A stretch of 64,000 nt of DNA from Arthrobacter sp. Bz4 (GTDB taxonomy: Bacteria > Actinomycetota > Actinomycetes > Actinomycetales > Micrococcaceae). Positions 25,633 through 33,664 of the stretch are shown here, piece by piece (the first letter of the stretch is position 1; every line of letters starts with the position of its first letter). The stretch covers positions 62,001-126,000 of the forward strand of contig NZ_QDAE01000002.1 in NCBI RefSeq assembly GCF_003075455.1. The letters run 5' to 3'. The position numbers and the translations under genes were made by a program. Below the pieces are notes generated by a model, which ran no database searches, was not told the DNA's origin, and saw only the letters and a list, made by a program, of their open reading frames with translations.

Positions 25633-26699
25633 CGGGCGGCCCTCTCGTCGTTGAAATCAATGGCTTCGGTGCGGTGGCTGGGAGGTGATGCGGCGGGGTC
25701 CTGACTGCGCGCGAGGGATGATCCGCGGACGACCAGCGAAGGTGCGACGGTAACTGTATGTGCTGGACGATTCGGTTCCACGATCCGCGCGAGCAGCAAC
25801 TGCGCCGCGACGCGACCACGTTCTTCTGCGCCGAGGTCGACGCTGGTGAGACCTGGGCGAATAACTCCTGCTAGTTCGGTGTTGTCGACGCCGGTGATCG
25901 CAATATCGCCGGGGACGGTCAGCCCGAGGTCTGTAGCTGCTTGGATTGAGCCGATGCCGATCAGGTCATTCGCCGCGACGATAGCGTCAGGACGCGGGCG
26001 TTCCTGTAGGACCTGGAGCGCTGCGGCGTAGCCCGCCGCGATAGTGAAGTCGTCCGCGCCGACGCTGCGCGCCGAGATGGCCGGGTGCGCAGCGACCGCA
26101 GCAGCAAACCCATCGCGTCGGAGGGCGCCCGGGGTGGTGTCGCTGGGACCGTTCACGAACACGACATCCCCCCGACCCTCCTCGACGAGGTGGTCTACGA
26201 GAAGGCGCATAGCTGTGATCGAATCGGCGCGCACGGTGTCCAATTTGGCGCTGTCAGGCAACCGTCCGAGGACGACGACCGGCGTCGGTGTTTTTGCGAG
26301 TGCTGCGAGGAGTTCATCCGTGACGCGTAGTGGCGAGAGGATCATGCCGTCGACATATCCTCTGCCGAGGTCCCGCACCACGTCGACGGATGAGGAGGAC
26401 GTGCCCGTCGATGACAGCACCAGCCGGTAGCCGGAAGCGGAGACGACGCGTTCGATCGCGGTCATCATCTCGACGTAGACGGGGTTGCCGATGTCGGCGA
26501 CAGCGTAGGCGAGCTGGTTCGTGCGACCCAGCTTCAGCGACTGCGCCGTCGCGTCGGCAACATACCCGAGTTCTTCGGCGGCTTGCTGCACCTTGGCTAT
26601 GGTCTTGGCGCTCGCGATTTGACCGTTCAACGCCCGTGAAGCAGACGCAACGGACACACCGGCATGTACGGCAACCTGCGTGATAGTGACCCGGACCAA
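25629..26699 (-). CDS. LacI-family repressor of the ribosyl/sugar operon
   Basis: This 356-residue protein has a DNA-binding head VTITQVAVHAGVSVASASRALNG and a hinge region AQSLKLGRTNQLAYAVADIGNPVYVEMM, followed by a periplasmic-binding-protein-like effector domain (ANDLIGIGSIQAATDLGLTVPGDIAITGVDN). I choose the TTG at 26699: GAGGGAGAG lies just before it and the head domain begins there. An in-frame start at 26753 would run across the operator. The effector is presumably the imported sugar or riboside. It is the first gene of its own operon, so it is autorepressed. Confidence 0.9.
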   Translation of the reverse strand: MVRVTITQVAVHAGVSVASASRALNGQIASAKTIAKVQQAAEELGYVADATAQSLKLGRTNQLAYAVADIGNPVYVEMMTAIERVVSASGYRLVLSSTGTSSSSVDVVRDLGRGYVDGMILSPLRVTDELLAALAKTPTPVVVLGRLPDSAKLDTVRADSITAMRLLVDHLVEEGRGDVVFVNGPSDTTPGALRRDGFAAAVAAHPAISARSVGADDFTIAAGYAAALQVLQERPRPDAIVAANDLIGIGSIQAATDLGLTVPGDIAITGVDNTELAGVIRPGLTSVDLGAEERGRVAAQLLLARIVEPNRPAHTVTVAPSLVVRGSSLARSQDPAASPPSHRTEAIDFNDERAAR

Positions 26700-26716
26700 C
26701 GCTCTCCCTCGAGTGT

Positions 26717-26730
26717 TGTAAACGTTTACA
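26717..26730. promoter_or_regulatory. LacI-family operator
   Basis: TGTAAACGTTTACA is a perfect 14-bp palindrome with the central CG typical of LacI/GalR operators. It lies 18 bases ahead of the repressor start and just downstream of the promoter, a position that blocks transcription. Confidence 0.8.
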
Positions 26731-26743
26731 GTGAATGCACGAG

Positions 26744-26772
26744 ATAATTCCATTGACGCGCGCTGGTGTCAA
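26744..26772 (-). promoter_or_regulatory. Promoter of the LacI/ABC/ARH operon
   Basis: On the minus strand, TTGACA (26767-26772) is followed after 17 bases by AATTAT (26744-26749). The transcript start would fall near 26737, just before the operator. This is the only clear promoter seen for the 12-kb operon. Confidence 0.65.
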
Positions 26773-26962
26773 GAAAAGCGCCCTTGGACGTCCGGATAGT
26801 GTTTACTGATTCCCCTCGAGGCCGTGCGTGAGACCACCCGAATCGACTGGTTTCTGCCAAGTGCCACGATCGATGCCCCAGCTGGCCAGTCCTGAACACC
26901 AAGACCGTGGCCATGCCCGGTTCTAACCGGAACTTGGGCATCGACACGATCGTTGGAAAGGC

Positions 26963-27529
26963 ATGAACAGACGCATTGTTGTTCCGATTGTGGTCCTGTT
27001 GGCCTTCGCGGTTGTTGCCGTCGGGTTGTATCTGTTCCAGCCGTGGCGGATATTCACAAGTTCAACCGTGACCGAGGACATTCCTTCCGTTACGGAGACT
27101 TTCACCTCTGCGCCCGCCCAATCCGGGCAGCCATCGGTTGAGCCCTCCCAGCCATCGGTTGAGCCCTCCCCGATCGCTCCTCGTGAACTTCTTACGGGTG
27201 ACCTGATCAGTCACGAACATGCCAGCACCGGTACCGCGAAGATCATTGAACTCGCCGACGGGAGCCAGATCCTGAGGTTCGAAGGCCTGGACACCTCCGA
27301 CGGCCCGGACCTTCGGGTGTGGCTTACCGACGCCCCCGTAATCGAGGGAGTTGACGGGTGGCATGTCTTTGACGACGGTGCCTACCTTGACCTGGGTGCT
27401 CTCAAAGCCAACAAAGGCAACCACAACTACGCCATCCCGTCCGGGGTAGATCTGGCCGCCTATAGCTCGGTCAGTATCTGGTGCGAACGCTTCGCTGTCT
27501 CCTTCGCCGCCGCCGAATTGAGGGGATAA
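26963..27529 (+). CDS. DM13-domain membrane-anchored protein
   Basis: This 188-residue protein has one N-terminal membrane anchor (VVPIVVLLAFAVVAVGLYLF), a Ser/Pro/Glu linker with a duplicated seven-residue unit, and a C-terminal DM13 domain (ILRFEGLDTSDGPDLRVWL, YLDLGALKANKGNHNYAI, YSSVSIWCERFAVSFAAAEL). DM13 domains are proposed to take part in extracellular redox chemistry through a conserved cysteine, here in SIWCERF. The start has GGAAAG upstream. It lies directly outside the island boundary. Confidence 0.85.
   Translation: MNRRIVVPIVVLLAFAVVAVGLYLFQPWRIFTSSTVTEDIPSVTETFTSAPAQSGQPSVEPSQPSVEPSPIAPRELLTGDLISHEHASTGTAKIIELADGSQILRFEGLDTSDGPDLRVWLTDAPVIEGVDGWHVFDDGAYLDLGALKANKGNHNYAIPSGVDLAAYSSVSIWCERFAVSFAAAELRG
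27128..27169 (+). repeat. 21-bp tandem duplication in the DM13 gene
   Basis: Two identical 21-base units (27128-27148 and 27149-27169) encode QPSVEPS twice. This is a recent in-frame duplication in the linker. Confidence 0.85.
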
Positions 27530-27623
27530 GTTTCGTCCTGGGCCAAGGACAGGCGGGGCGGCCGCGTCGTTGACCGCGCGTGGCATTCCTCCGGCACAGC
27601 TACTGGGATGAAGATCCTTGAAA

Positions 27624-27657
27624 GTGGAGCTTAGGGGAATTGAACCGCTGACCTTTT
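27624..27657. repeat. Distal attachment-site copy (3' tRNA-Ala fragment)
   Basis: 34 bases match the 3' part of the tRNA-Ala gene (35749-35782) with two mismatches. It is not a tRNA gene itself because the other half is absent. This is the left boundary of the island. Confidence 0.85.
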
Positions 27658-27777
27658 TTCAGGGGACGGCCTATTTCTATGCCTGCCAAAACCTCGCATT
27701 GTGCCAAAAATCCGCGGAATCTAGACGGTTTTGTCGATTTGCAAAAACCATGACATGTCACCGTATTTCATCGTTTC

Positions 27778-27796
27778 CGTGTGGTAAACGTGTGGT
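27778..27796 (+). repeat. Paired 8-bp repeats, left inner end of island
   Basis: CGTGTGGT occurs at 27778-27785 and 27789-27796, 11 bases apart start to start. The same arrangement is at 35663-35681. This is a candidate integrase arm-type binding site. Confidence 0.5.
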
Positions 27797-27871
27797 GAAT
27801 ATCGTCCTCGCCGATGTACCTTCCAAACGGCCACGGCCGAGACCGACACCCCAGTCTGCCTCCTGAGAGGC

Positions 27872-27889
27872 CTTGACCCGTGGGTCAAG
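27872..27889. other. Palindrome directly before a small open frame
   Basis: CTTGACCC-GT-GGGTCAAG is an 8-bp perfect inverted repeat that ends at the base before the ATG at 27890. It could be an operator or a recombination relic. Confidence 0.35.
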
Positions 27890-28255
27890 ATGGACCATCC
27901 CAACACGCTCGCGGCACTCGAAAGACTGGCCCCCACGATGGCGGGGATGACCGAGGTACTGCAAGTACTTACAGCCGGGTCCATTAGTGCCGGGAACCGG
28001 GCTGTAACGACACTTCTTGCCAAGGTGATTAGGCAGCAGCTGCTCGATGACGGTTCCGAGGCGTTGGGCATCTCATTCGCGTCTAAAACGCTTTTCGGCC
28101 GTTGCTGGGCATATTGGGACCGCCGCTTCGATAACGGGTTGCCTCCTGGGTCCAACGATCTGCGCCAGCTGTCATCCGAGAACCTAGGCCCTGATCCGGA
28201 CTTCGCCCATGTCGCAGCGCACTACGATCTTCCACTAGTGGGCCGCCACACCTAG
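27890..28255 (+). CDS. Hypothetical protein, probably a remnant
   Basis: A 121-residue frame with credible protein-like composition, mainly in its second half (FASKTLFGRCWAYWDRRFD, LGPDPDFAHVAAHYDLPLVG). I do not recognise it. No ribosome site is evident because a palindrome sits directly in front. A minus-strand frame from 28412 runs through part of the same DNA, so at most one is real there. It may be the end of a longer, lost gene. Confidence 0.3.
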   Translation: MDHPNTLAALERLAPTMAGMTEVLQVLTAGSISAGNRAVTTLLAKVIRQQLLDDGSEALGISFASKTLFGRCWAYWDRRFDNGLPPGSNDLRQLSSENLGPDPDFAHVAAHYDLPLVGRHT

Positions 28256-28412
28256 CACCCTGCGCTAAGGAACCGCTTGTTGAAGGTCCGTCACCGCCCA
28301 TCCAGACATGCAAAGCCAGGATCCCGACGACGAGGGCGATGAGTCCTAAGAAGGTCACGCCAGCGCGCGGCAAGGCACAGAACGTCCATGCCTTTTCCCT
28401 GCTGCTCATCAC
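28083..28412 (-). CDS. Small membrane protein, DUF6153-like N-terminus, probably truncated
   Basis: The first 50 residues hold one membrane helix (VTFLGLIALVVGILALHVWM) followed by a short polar part, similar to DUF6153-type proteins often found in copper clusters. A GAAAGG site precedes the ATG at 28412. After about residue 55 the frame becomes compositionally unlike the start and runs antisense to the 27890 frame. The true gene is probably cut off there by a deletion. Confidence 0.35.
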   Translation of the reverse strand: MMSSREKAWTFCALPRAGVTFLGLIALVVGILALHVWMGGDGPSTSGSLAQGARCGGPLVEDRSALRHGRSPDQGLGSRMTAGADRWTQEATRYRSGGPNMPSNGRKAF

Positions 28413-28549
28413 CGCTGCCTTTCGTCCATCGATTCCAATGACCGATTACTAGGTTCCCTCACCCACGCCTGAGCAGGCCGCCGGCGCCCGCGAAATCTGT
28501 CGTCTTCTGGACTGAGGTTCCTCGTATATTCACCGAATCGATTGGGGCT

Positions 28550-29425
28550 TTAGGTGCGGGGGCGCTGTCCGTGTTCGGTAGCGTACGCGTCGAAGATCTC
28601 TTCGAGGTTGTTCCCGGTGTGCAGGAAACTCTCCTTGAGTTCAGCCCCGAGCTGGTCAAGCGCCAGAGACAGTCGCAGGGCGCTCAGCCGCACCACTGCC
28701 TCCTGCCGCTCCAAAGCCGCATCACGCAGACGTAGCACATACGGTAGTTGACGGGACAGGGCGAGTTCGGGGCTCTGCTCTTGGAAGTAGAATCCCTCGG
28801 TGTGATGCATGTAGTCCAGACGGACCTTCACTACCTCAGCAGTGAGGGAGTCCAGGACCCGGGAGACGGTGGCTGCGTCCATCTCCCTGATCGCCTCGGC
28901 GTAACCCGTATCAGCCAGGCCTTTAATCTCCAGTGCCAAAGCTCGACGTCGGGACAGCGGCGGATAGATCTGAATGAACCAGGTCAAGGCTGCGGTAAGT
29001 AGGGCGAAGCCGGTCAACGCCTCCAGAGGAGAGGCCACTCGGATCCATGTATCAGTAGCCACGACATCCCCGTAGCCCAAGGTGGACAGAGTAACGAAGG
29101 ATACGTAGAGCGCTTCGTTAAAGTCAGGGTAAGACGCCTGGTCCACACCCGGTGAGTACATGAACCCGTCCGGAATATGGGGGTAGTAAATCAGAGCCCA
29201 GCCGACACTTTGGAGCATCACCCACAACAGAATCACGGCGACCATCGCCACCGGACCCACGACCGAGCCCAGACGGTGCCCCATCAGCTTCGAAAGACGC
29301 CACGCCCCGGAGAGCACCAACCCACTGAGGCGTCCCTGGCCGCTGGGATGCAGCAAGGTATGGAACATGTCCATCAGCCCAAACAGGATGATCGCGACCC
29401 CCACCACCGTCAGCACTACACCCAT
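28550..29425 (-). CDS. Two-helix potassium channel with cytoplasmic tail
   Basis: This 291-residue protein has a first membrane segment at residues 1-20 and an outer helix (VVGPVAMVAVILLWVMLQSVGWALI). The pore loop with K+ filter follows (VTLSTLGYGDVV), then an inner helix (EALTGFALLTAALTWFIQI). The remaining 150 residues are helical and soluble, with no RCK nucleotide-binding motif. It is full length, starts at an ATG with GAGAGGAAC upstream, and ends the gene row of the island. Its tie to copper resistance is unclear; it may balance charge during metal export. Confidence 0.85.
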   Translation of the reverse strand: MGVVLTVVGVAIILFGLMDMFHTLLHPSGQGRLSGLVLSGAWRLSKLMGHRLGSVVGPVAMVAVILLWVMLQSVGWALIYYPHIPDGFMYSPGVDQASYPDFNEALYVSFVTLSTLGYGDVVATDTWIRVASPLEALTGFALLTAALTWFIQIYPPLSRRRALALEIKGLADTGYAEAIREMDAATVSRVLDSLTAEVVKVRLDYMHHTEGFYFQEQSPELALSRQLPYVLRLRDAALERQEAVVRLSALRLSLALDQLGAELKESFLHTGNNLEEIFDAYATEHGQRPRT

Positions 29426-29670
29426 TCCAAGGTTCCTCTCTCAATGATCACTGATACTTCACTCATTCACTCGCTATTGCGGCCCGCCAAAACCCATCAG
29501 ACTGCCGTTGAACCGCCCCGGCCTACTTAGCGGAAAAGATGCCAATAGTGACGCGGGCGGAGCCTAGAAGGATAGCGGGTGGCAGCGCGCCCGCGGGACA
29601 GGAACACTCTCACCTCCTGCTTCGCCACGCGCTGGCCAGTGGCCCGACGCGTTACCCGCTTCCAGGGTGT
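29426..29670. other. 245-base gap between copB and the potassium channel gene
   Basis: No gene or strong hairpin is seen. Composition is GC rich with no clear promoter. Confidence 0.4.
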
Positions 29671-31815
29671 CTAGGTGCTGATGCGTTCTGGCTTGAGGTC
29701 GATCCTGCGCAGTAACTGTGCATTCAAAGCGACCACGATGGTTGAAACACTCATCAGCACTGCTCCGGCCGCGGGCGAGAGAACGAAACCGGCGAAGGCC
29801 AGCACGCCGGCGGCCAGCGGCACAGCGATCAGGTTGTATCCGGTGGCCCAGACGAGGTTCTGGATCATCTTCCGATAACTGGCTCTGGATAGGTCGATCA
29901 TCGCCAGGACTGATCGTGGATCGTTGCCCGCCAGGACTACGCCGGCGGATTCCATTGCGACGTCGGTCCCAGCACCGATGGCGATGCCGACCTCAGCACG
30001 GGCCAGCGCGGGGGCGTCATTCACGCCGTCGCCGACCATCGCCACTTTCAGTCCGCGGTTCTGCAGTTCGGCGACCTTGGAGTCCTTGTCCTGAGGCAAC
30101 ACGTCAGCGAAGATTTCATCAATGCCGAGCTCGGTCCCGACGGCGTCCGCGACCTGGCGTGCGTCCCCGGTGATCATCGCAACTTTCACGCCCCGGTCTT
30201 GCAGCGCTTTCACAGCTGCCCGGGACTCATCCCTGACCCGGTCCTCGAGTCGCACGGCACCAATGACAGCTCCGTCGCGAACCACATGCAGTACAGAGGC
30301 GCCGCGACCGACCCATTCCTGAATGGTGACCATCATGTCCGAGGGGGTCTCCAAACCAAGTTCCTTGAGCATGTTCGGCCCGCCAACGGTGATCTCGGAC
30401 CCGTTGACCGTCGCCCGGACACCGCGCCCGGTCATGGATGAAAACCCGCTGCCTCGGTAGCCGAACGCCGTCGATTCCTGATTATGCTCGGCAGCCTGAA
30501 CGATGGCCCGAGCGACCGGATGCTCGCTGTCGGACTCCGCGGCTGACGCTAGAGCCAATAGCTCCCCCTCAGTCATTTCTCCGGAGGTGACGGTAGCAGT
30601 AACTGCGTGTTGGCCTTCGGTGAGGGTTCCGGTCTTGTCGAACAGGACGACGTCGACGGTGCGCATGCGCTCCAGGGCCATCCTGTTCTTGATCAGAACC
30701 CCGGACTTCGCCGCGCGTTCGGTCGAAATGGCGATCACGAGTGGGATGGCCAGCCCGAGGGCGTGCGGGCAGGCGATGACCAGCACCGTGACGGTACGGA
30801 TCACCGCATCATCGGGGCTTCCCAGCAGAAACCAGGCGATGAACGTGATGATGCCAGCGCCTAGAGCGAAGTAAAACAGCAGTGCTGCCGCCCTGTCGGC
30901 CAGCGCTTGGGCCTTCGACGAGGATGCCTGCGCCTCAGCGACCAGACGCTGGATTCCTGCCAGGGTGGTGTCCGATCCGACGGCTGTCACCTTAACCCGC
31001 ACCGCGTTGTCAGTTGCTACCGTCCCGGCCACCACTGTCTCACCAACTGTCCGTTGGACGGTGCGGGATTCACCGGTGATCATCGCCTCATCGAACTCGG
31101 CTGTCCCGTCGACGATCTCACCGTCTGCTGGTACCCGGGCCCCCGACCGGACCAGGACGACATCTCCAGTGGCCAGCGAGCTCACCGGGACGGTTTCAAT
31201 TCCCGCGTCGGTGACTTTGTCTGCCTCATCCGGTAGGAGCGCGGCCAACGCGTCAAGGGCACCGGCGGCGGAGCCGAGGGCACGCATTTCCATCCAATGC
31301 CCCAACAGCATGATGACGACCAGCAGAGCGAGTTCCCACCAGAAGTCGAGGTTGAAATCTCCAATCCCGAGGGTCGTGATCCAGGACGCGATGAACGCGA
31401 CGCTGATGGCCATCGCGATCAGCAACATCATGCCCGGTTGCCGGGATTTGAGCTCCGTTACTCCGCCTTTGAGGAACGGAGCGCCGCCGTAGAAGAAAAT
31501 GATGGTGCCCAGGACTGGTGAGATCCACATGGCACCGGGGAAGTCCGGTGGCGTGTAGCCGACGATCGTGGCGAACATGTGGCTGAACAGCACCACGGGA
31601 ACGGCAAGGATCAGGCTCAACCAGAACTTGTTTTTGAACATTGCGGTGGAGTGTCCCGCATGCTCGCCGTGGGAGTGCACCTCATGGTCCGCATCCGCCG
31701 CGGGCGTTTGGTGACCGTGGTCTTCGTGTTGGTCGGCATCCAGCGCGGAGGTCGGTTCCGTCGTGGGCATGGCCTGGCCGTGCGTCTCGTCGTTCGCGGG
31801 GGTCTGGCGTTTCAT
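29671..31815 (-). CDS. copB: CopB-type heavy-metal P1B ATPase (copper exporter)
   Basis: This 714-residue protein has a His-rich N-terminus (HEDHGHQ, HEVHSHGEHAGH) in place of CxxC domains and the CPH membrane motif at C349-P350-H351. These two features define the CopB (P1B-3) branch, as against CPC-type CopA. The phosphorylated aspartate is D393 in DKTGT, and the hinge reads MVGDGVNDAPALARA. The TGES loop is present as MITGESRTV. It exports copper, possibly Cu(II), across the cytoplasmic membrane. The HMA chaperone gene lies upstream and both are served by the CsoR-type promoter at 32338-32366. Confidence 0.93.
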   Translation of the reverse strand: MKRQTPANDETHGQAMPTTEPTSALDADQHEDHGHQTPAADADHEVHSHGEHAGHSTAMFKNKFWLSLILAVPVVLFSHMFATIVGYTPPDFPGAMWISPVLGTIIFFYGGAPFLKGGVTELKSRQPGMMLLIAMAISVAFIASWITTLGIGDFNLDFWWELALLVVIMLLGHWMEMRALGSAAGALDALAALLPDEADKVTDAGIETVPVSSLATGDVVLVRSGARVPADGEIVDGTAEFDEAMITGESRTVQRTVGETVVAGTVATDNAVRVKVTAVGSDTTLAGIQRLVAEAQASSSKAQALADRAAALLFYFALGAGIITFIAWFLLGSPDDAVIRTVTVLVIACPHALGLAIPLVIAISTERAAKSGVLIKNRMALERMRTVDVVLFDKTGTLTEGQHAVTATVTSGEMTEGELLALASAAESDSEHPVARAIVQAAEHNQESTAFGYRGSGFSSMTGRGVRATVNGSEITVGGPNMLKELGLETPSDMMVTIQEWVGRGASVLHVVRDGAVIGAVRLEDRVRDESRAAVKALQDRGVKVAMITGDARQVADAVGTELGIDEIFADVLPQDKDSKVAELQNRGLKVAMVGDGVNDAPALARAEVGIAIGAGTDVAMESAGVVLAGNDPRSVLAMIDLSRASYRKMIQNLVWATGYNLIAVPLAAGVLAFAGFVLSPAAGAVLMSVSTIVVALNAQLLRRIDLKPERIST

Positions 31816-31864
31816 GGTGGTTTCCTTCAGTCAAACGGGATCGTGTCCCGGACCCGAGAAAAGA

Positions 31865-32188
31865 TCAGGCGTTAGAAAGCTGGTACCCGGCGTGCTCGAC
31901 TGCGGAGCGTACTGCTGCCGCGGGAACAGTCTGGTTGCTGAGGACGGTGACCGTGGAGGTCCCGCCGGACACGAGATCAATCTGGACATCGGTGACGTCA
32001 TCGATCGCGCCGACTGCAGAGGTCACCCGGGACGCGCACGAACCGCAGGTCAACCCGGCGACACCGAAACTCGCGCTGATGTTGCCAGTTGCAGGAGCGG
32101 TCTTAGTTTTGCTGTCCTGCGGGGCGCAGCAGGCGCATCCGGAAGATGATGTATCAGTCAGAGTTAGATCCGGAGAAGTGCCGCACAT
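31865..32188 (-). CDS. CopZ-like heavy-metal-associated-domain protein
   Basis: This 107-residue protein has an N-terminal Cys-rich part with SSSGCACCAPQ and then a complete HMA fold starting ASFGVAGLTCGSCASRV. The metal-binding pair is CGSC, with Leu-Thr in place of the usual Met-x. It would hand Cu(I) to the ATPase encoded next. The extra CACC site is not part of ordinary CopZ and could be a second copper site. First gene behind the CsoR-type promoter. Confidence 0.85.
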   Translation of the reverse strand: MCGTSPDLTLTDTSSSGCACCAPQDSKTKTAPATGNISASFGVAGLTCGSCASRVTSAVGAIDDVTDVQIDLVSGGTSTVTVLSNQTVPAAAVRSAVEHAGYQLSNA

Positions 32189-32337
32189 GATGGGTCTCCA
32201 AAATACGAGGAATGGTTATTCGAGAATCAGCGGGTGCAGTCACCCCGGGGTCATCCACGCTGGCTGCAGTCGCAGTGAGGGACCTTCAAGGAGTAAGCGG
32301 TCCATTTGTGGGCTCGGACTTCCCGCTCGGTTACCAC

Positions 32338-32366
32338 AAAGTATACCCCCTAGGGGTATATGTCAA
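32338..32366 (-). promoter_or_regulatory. Copper-inducible promoter with CsoR-type box
   Basis: On the minus strand, TTGACA (32361-32366), a 17-base spacer and TACTTT (32338-32343) form a promoter. The whole spacer is the palindrome within GTATACCCCCTAGGGGTATA (32341-32360), which matches known CsoR operators. Repression by covering the spacer and release by Cu(I) is the expected mode. No csoR gene is in the window. Confidence 0.8.
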
Positions 32367-32461
32367 AATCAGTTTTTACCGCATCGTTACTCACCGCGAC
32401 CGGGGTGAGTAGACAGGGGCGCCCTCACTTCAGAGAGCGCCCCAACTTCTTGTGTTCCTTG

Positions 32462-33058
32462 TCAGTCGGATGCGTATCGATCGAGGATCGATTGCATTTG
32501 GCTGATTTCCTCCCGCTGGGTCTCCACAATCGCGTCACACAGTTCCACTATTTCCGGATCCGTGATGTTCGACTCCTGGCAGACCAGGATGGCGCGGGAG
32601 TGGTGCGGAATCATTGACTTCAGGAATTCTTCGTTGCCGACGAAGGTTTCCGTCCGCCCCAGGGAGAAAGCGCCCACGAAGAGCACGGCGAATCCGACCA
32701 GCATGGCGATGTTCGCCTTTTTGTTCTTGAACATCGACCACATGCCCACGACCATGACGATTGCCATCGCCCCAACCATTAACAACGCCATCCAGAAGTT
32801 GCTTAGGTTGAAGTAGAAGTGATCGATGGACCGGACCATCGACATTGATAGCACCCACATCAGTCCGAGACTGATCAGGAGGATGACGCCAAACTTTAGA
32901 TACATCTTGCCTGAACCGCCGCCCTTGGAGTGGTCCTGGCCGTCCCGGGCATTGTCTTTAGCGGAAGATGTTTCCTGTTGGCCGGGTTCGGTTTGCTGAT
33001 GCTCGCACCCGGAGTCTCTTACTGGGTGACTACCTGGCGTGTTTTCTGCTGAATTCAT
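32462..33058 (-). CDS. DUF305-domain membrane protein
   Basis: This 198-residue protein has a polar, Gln/Ser-rich N-terminus of about 55 residues, three membrane helices (VILLISLGLMWVLSM, FWMALLMVGAMAIVMVVGMW, NIAMLVGFAVLFVGAF), and a DUF305 core with MIPHHSRAILVC and CDAIVETQREEISQM. DUF305 proteins are frequent copper-resistance neighbours and may bind metal through their His/Met residues. The ATG at 33058 has AAGGAG seven bases upstream and is preferred to a TTG three bases earlier. Confidence 0.85.
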   Translation of the reverse strand: MNSAENTPGSHPVRDSGCEHQQTEPGQQETSSAKDNARDGQDHSKGGGSGKMYLKFGVILLISLGLMWVLSMSMVRSIDHFYFNLSNFWMALLMVGAMAIVMVVGMWSMFKNKKANIAMLVGFAVLFVGAFSLGRTETFVGNEEFLKSMIPHHSRAILVCQESNITDPEIVELCDAIVETQREEISQMQSILDRYASD

Positions 33059-33094
33059 CAAGTGCTCCTTGGATCGCCGTTAGGGAAAAGGTGT

Positions 33095-33505
33095 CTAACC
33101 GAGCGAAGACAACAATTCCTCGCACGCCTTCTCACAGCGCCGGCAGGCCTCAGCACAGACCCGACAGTGATCGTGCATCTCGGCGTGCTGTTCACACTCG
33201 TCCGCGCAGGCTCTGCATGCCGTACGGCAGGCCTCGAGCACGGCTCGGGTAAGTTCCGCGTCGTACCCGGTGCGACGGGTCAGGACAGCGCCGGTGGCCG
33301 CACAAATATCGGCACAGTCCAGGTTGGTGCGGATGCACTTCGTTAGATCGGCGACCATGTCCTCGCTCAGGCAGGCATCCGCGCACGCGGTGCAGGTCTG
33401 GGCACATTCGAAGCAAGCCTCGATGCATTCAGCGAGCTTTTCCTTATCCACTCCCCCGAGGTCCTTGGGGAAGGTATCTAGCATTGACCTCACGTGATGT
33501 GTCAT
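33095..33505 (-). CDS. Cys-rich four-helix-bundle copper-storage-type protein (Csp-like)
   Basis: This 136-residue protein has many cysteines spaced along helices: CIEACFECAQTCTACADAC, CIRTNLDCADIC, CRTACRACADEC, CRVCAEACRRCEKAC. Together with the His residues (EQHAEMHDHC) this is the pattern of Csp3/DUF326 cytosolic copper-storage proteins, in which thiols lining a four-helix bundle bind many Cu(I) ions. The start has GAGGAGAAACC. It would buffer copper alongside the efflux pump of the island. Confidence 0.9.
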   Translation of the reverse strand: MTHHVRSMLDTFPKDLGGVDKEKLAECIEACFECAQTCTACADACLSEDMVADLTKCIRTNLDCADICAATGAVLTRRTGYDAELTRAVLEACRTACRACADECEQHAEMHDHCRVCAEACRRCEKACEELLSSLG

Positions 33506-33664
33506 TGGTTTCTCCTCAGTCAGGGTGCAGCTGAGCTACGTCAGCTGCTGGTCATTTTGTTGTTGTCGAACGGGGCGCCGATGGGCGACCGGGAGCCGAT
33601 GCTATCGGCTAGAGACAGGCGACATGGCGGGCCGGTGGGGACCGGCATGCCAGGGAAGAGGGGT

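Noticed and set aside
26700-26753. Upstream start for the LacI protein
   Set aside because: It would add residues encoded by the operator and the transcript start region. The TTG at 26699 has a strong ribosome site and gives the normal head domain.
27624-27657. A second tRNA gene
   Set aside because: Only the 3' third of the tRNA is present and it has a mismatch in the T arm. It is an attachment-site copy.
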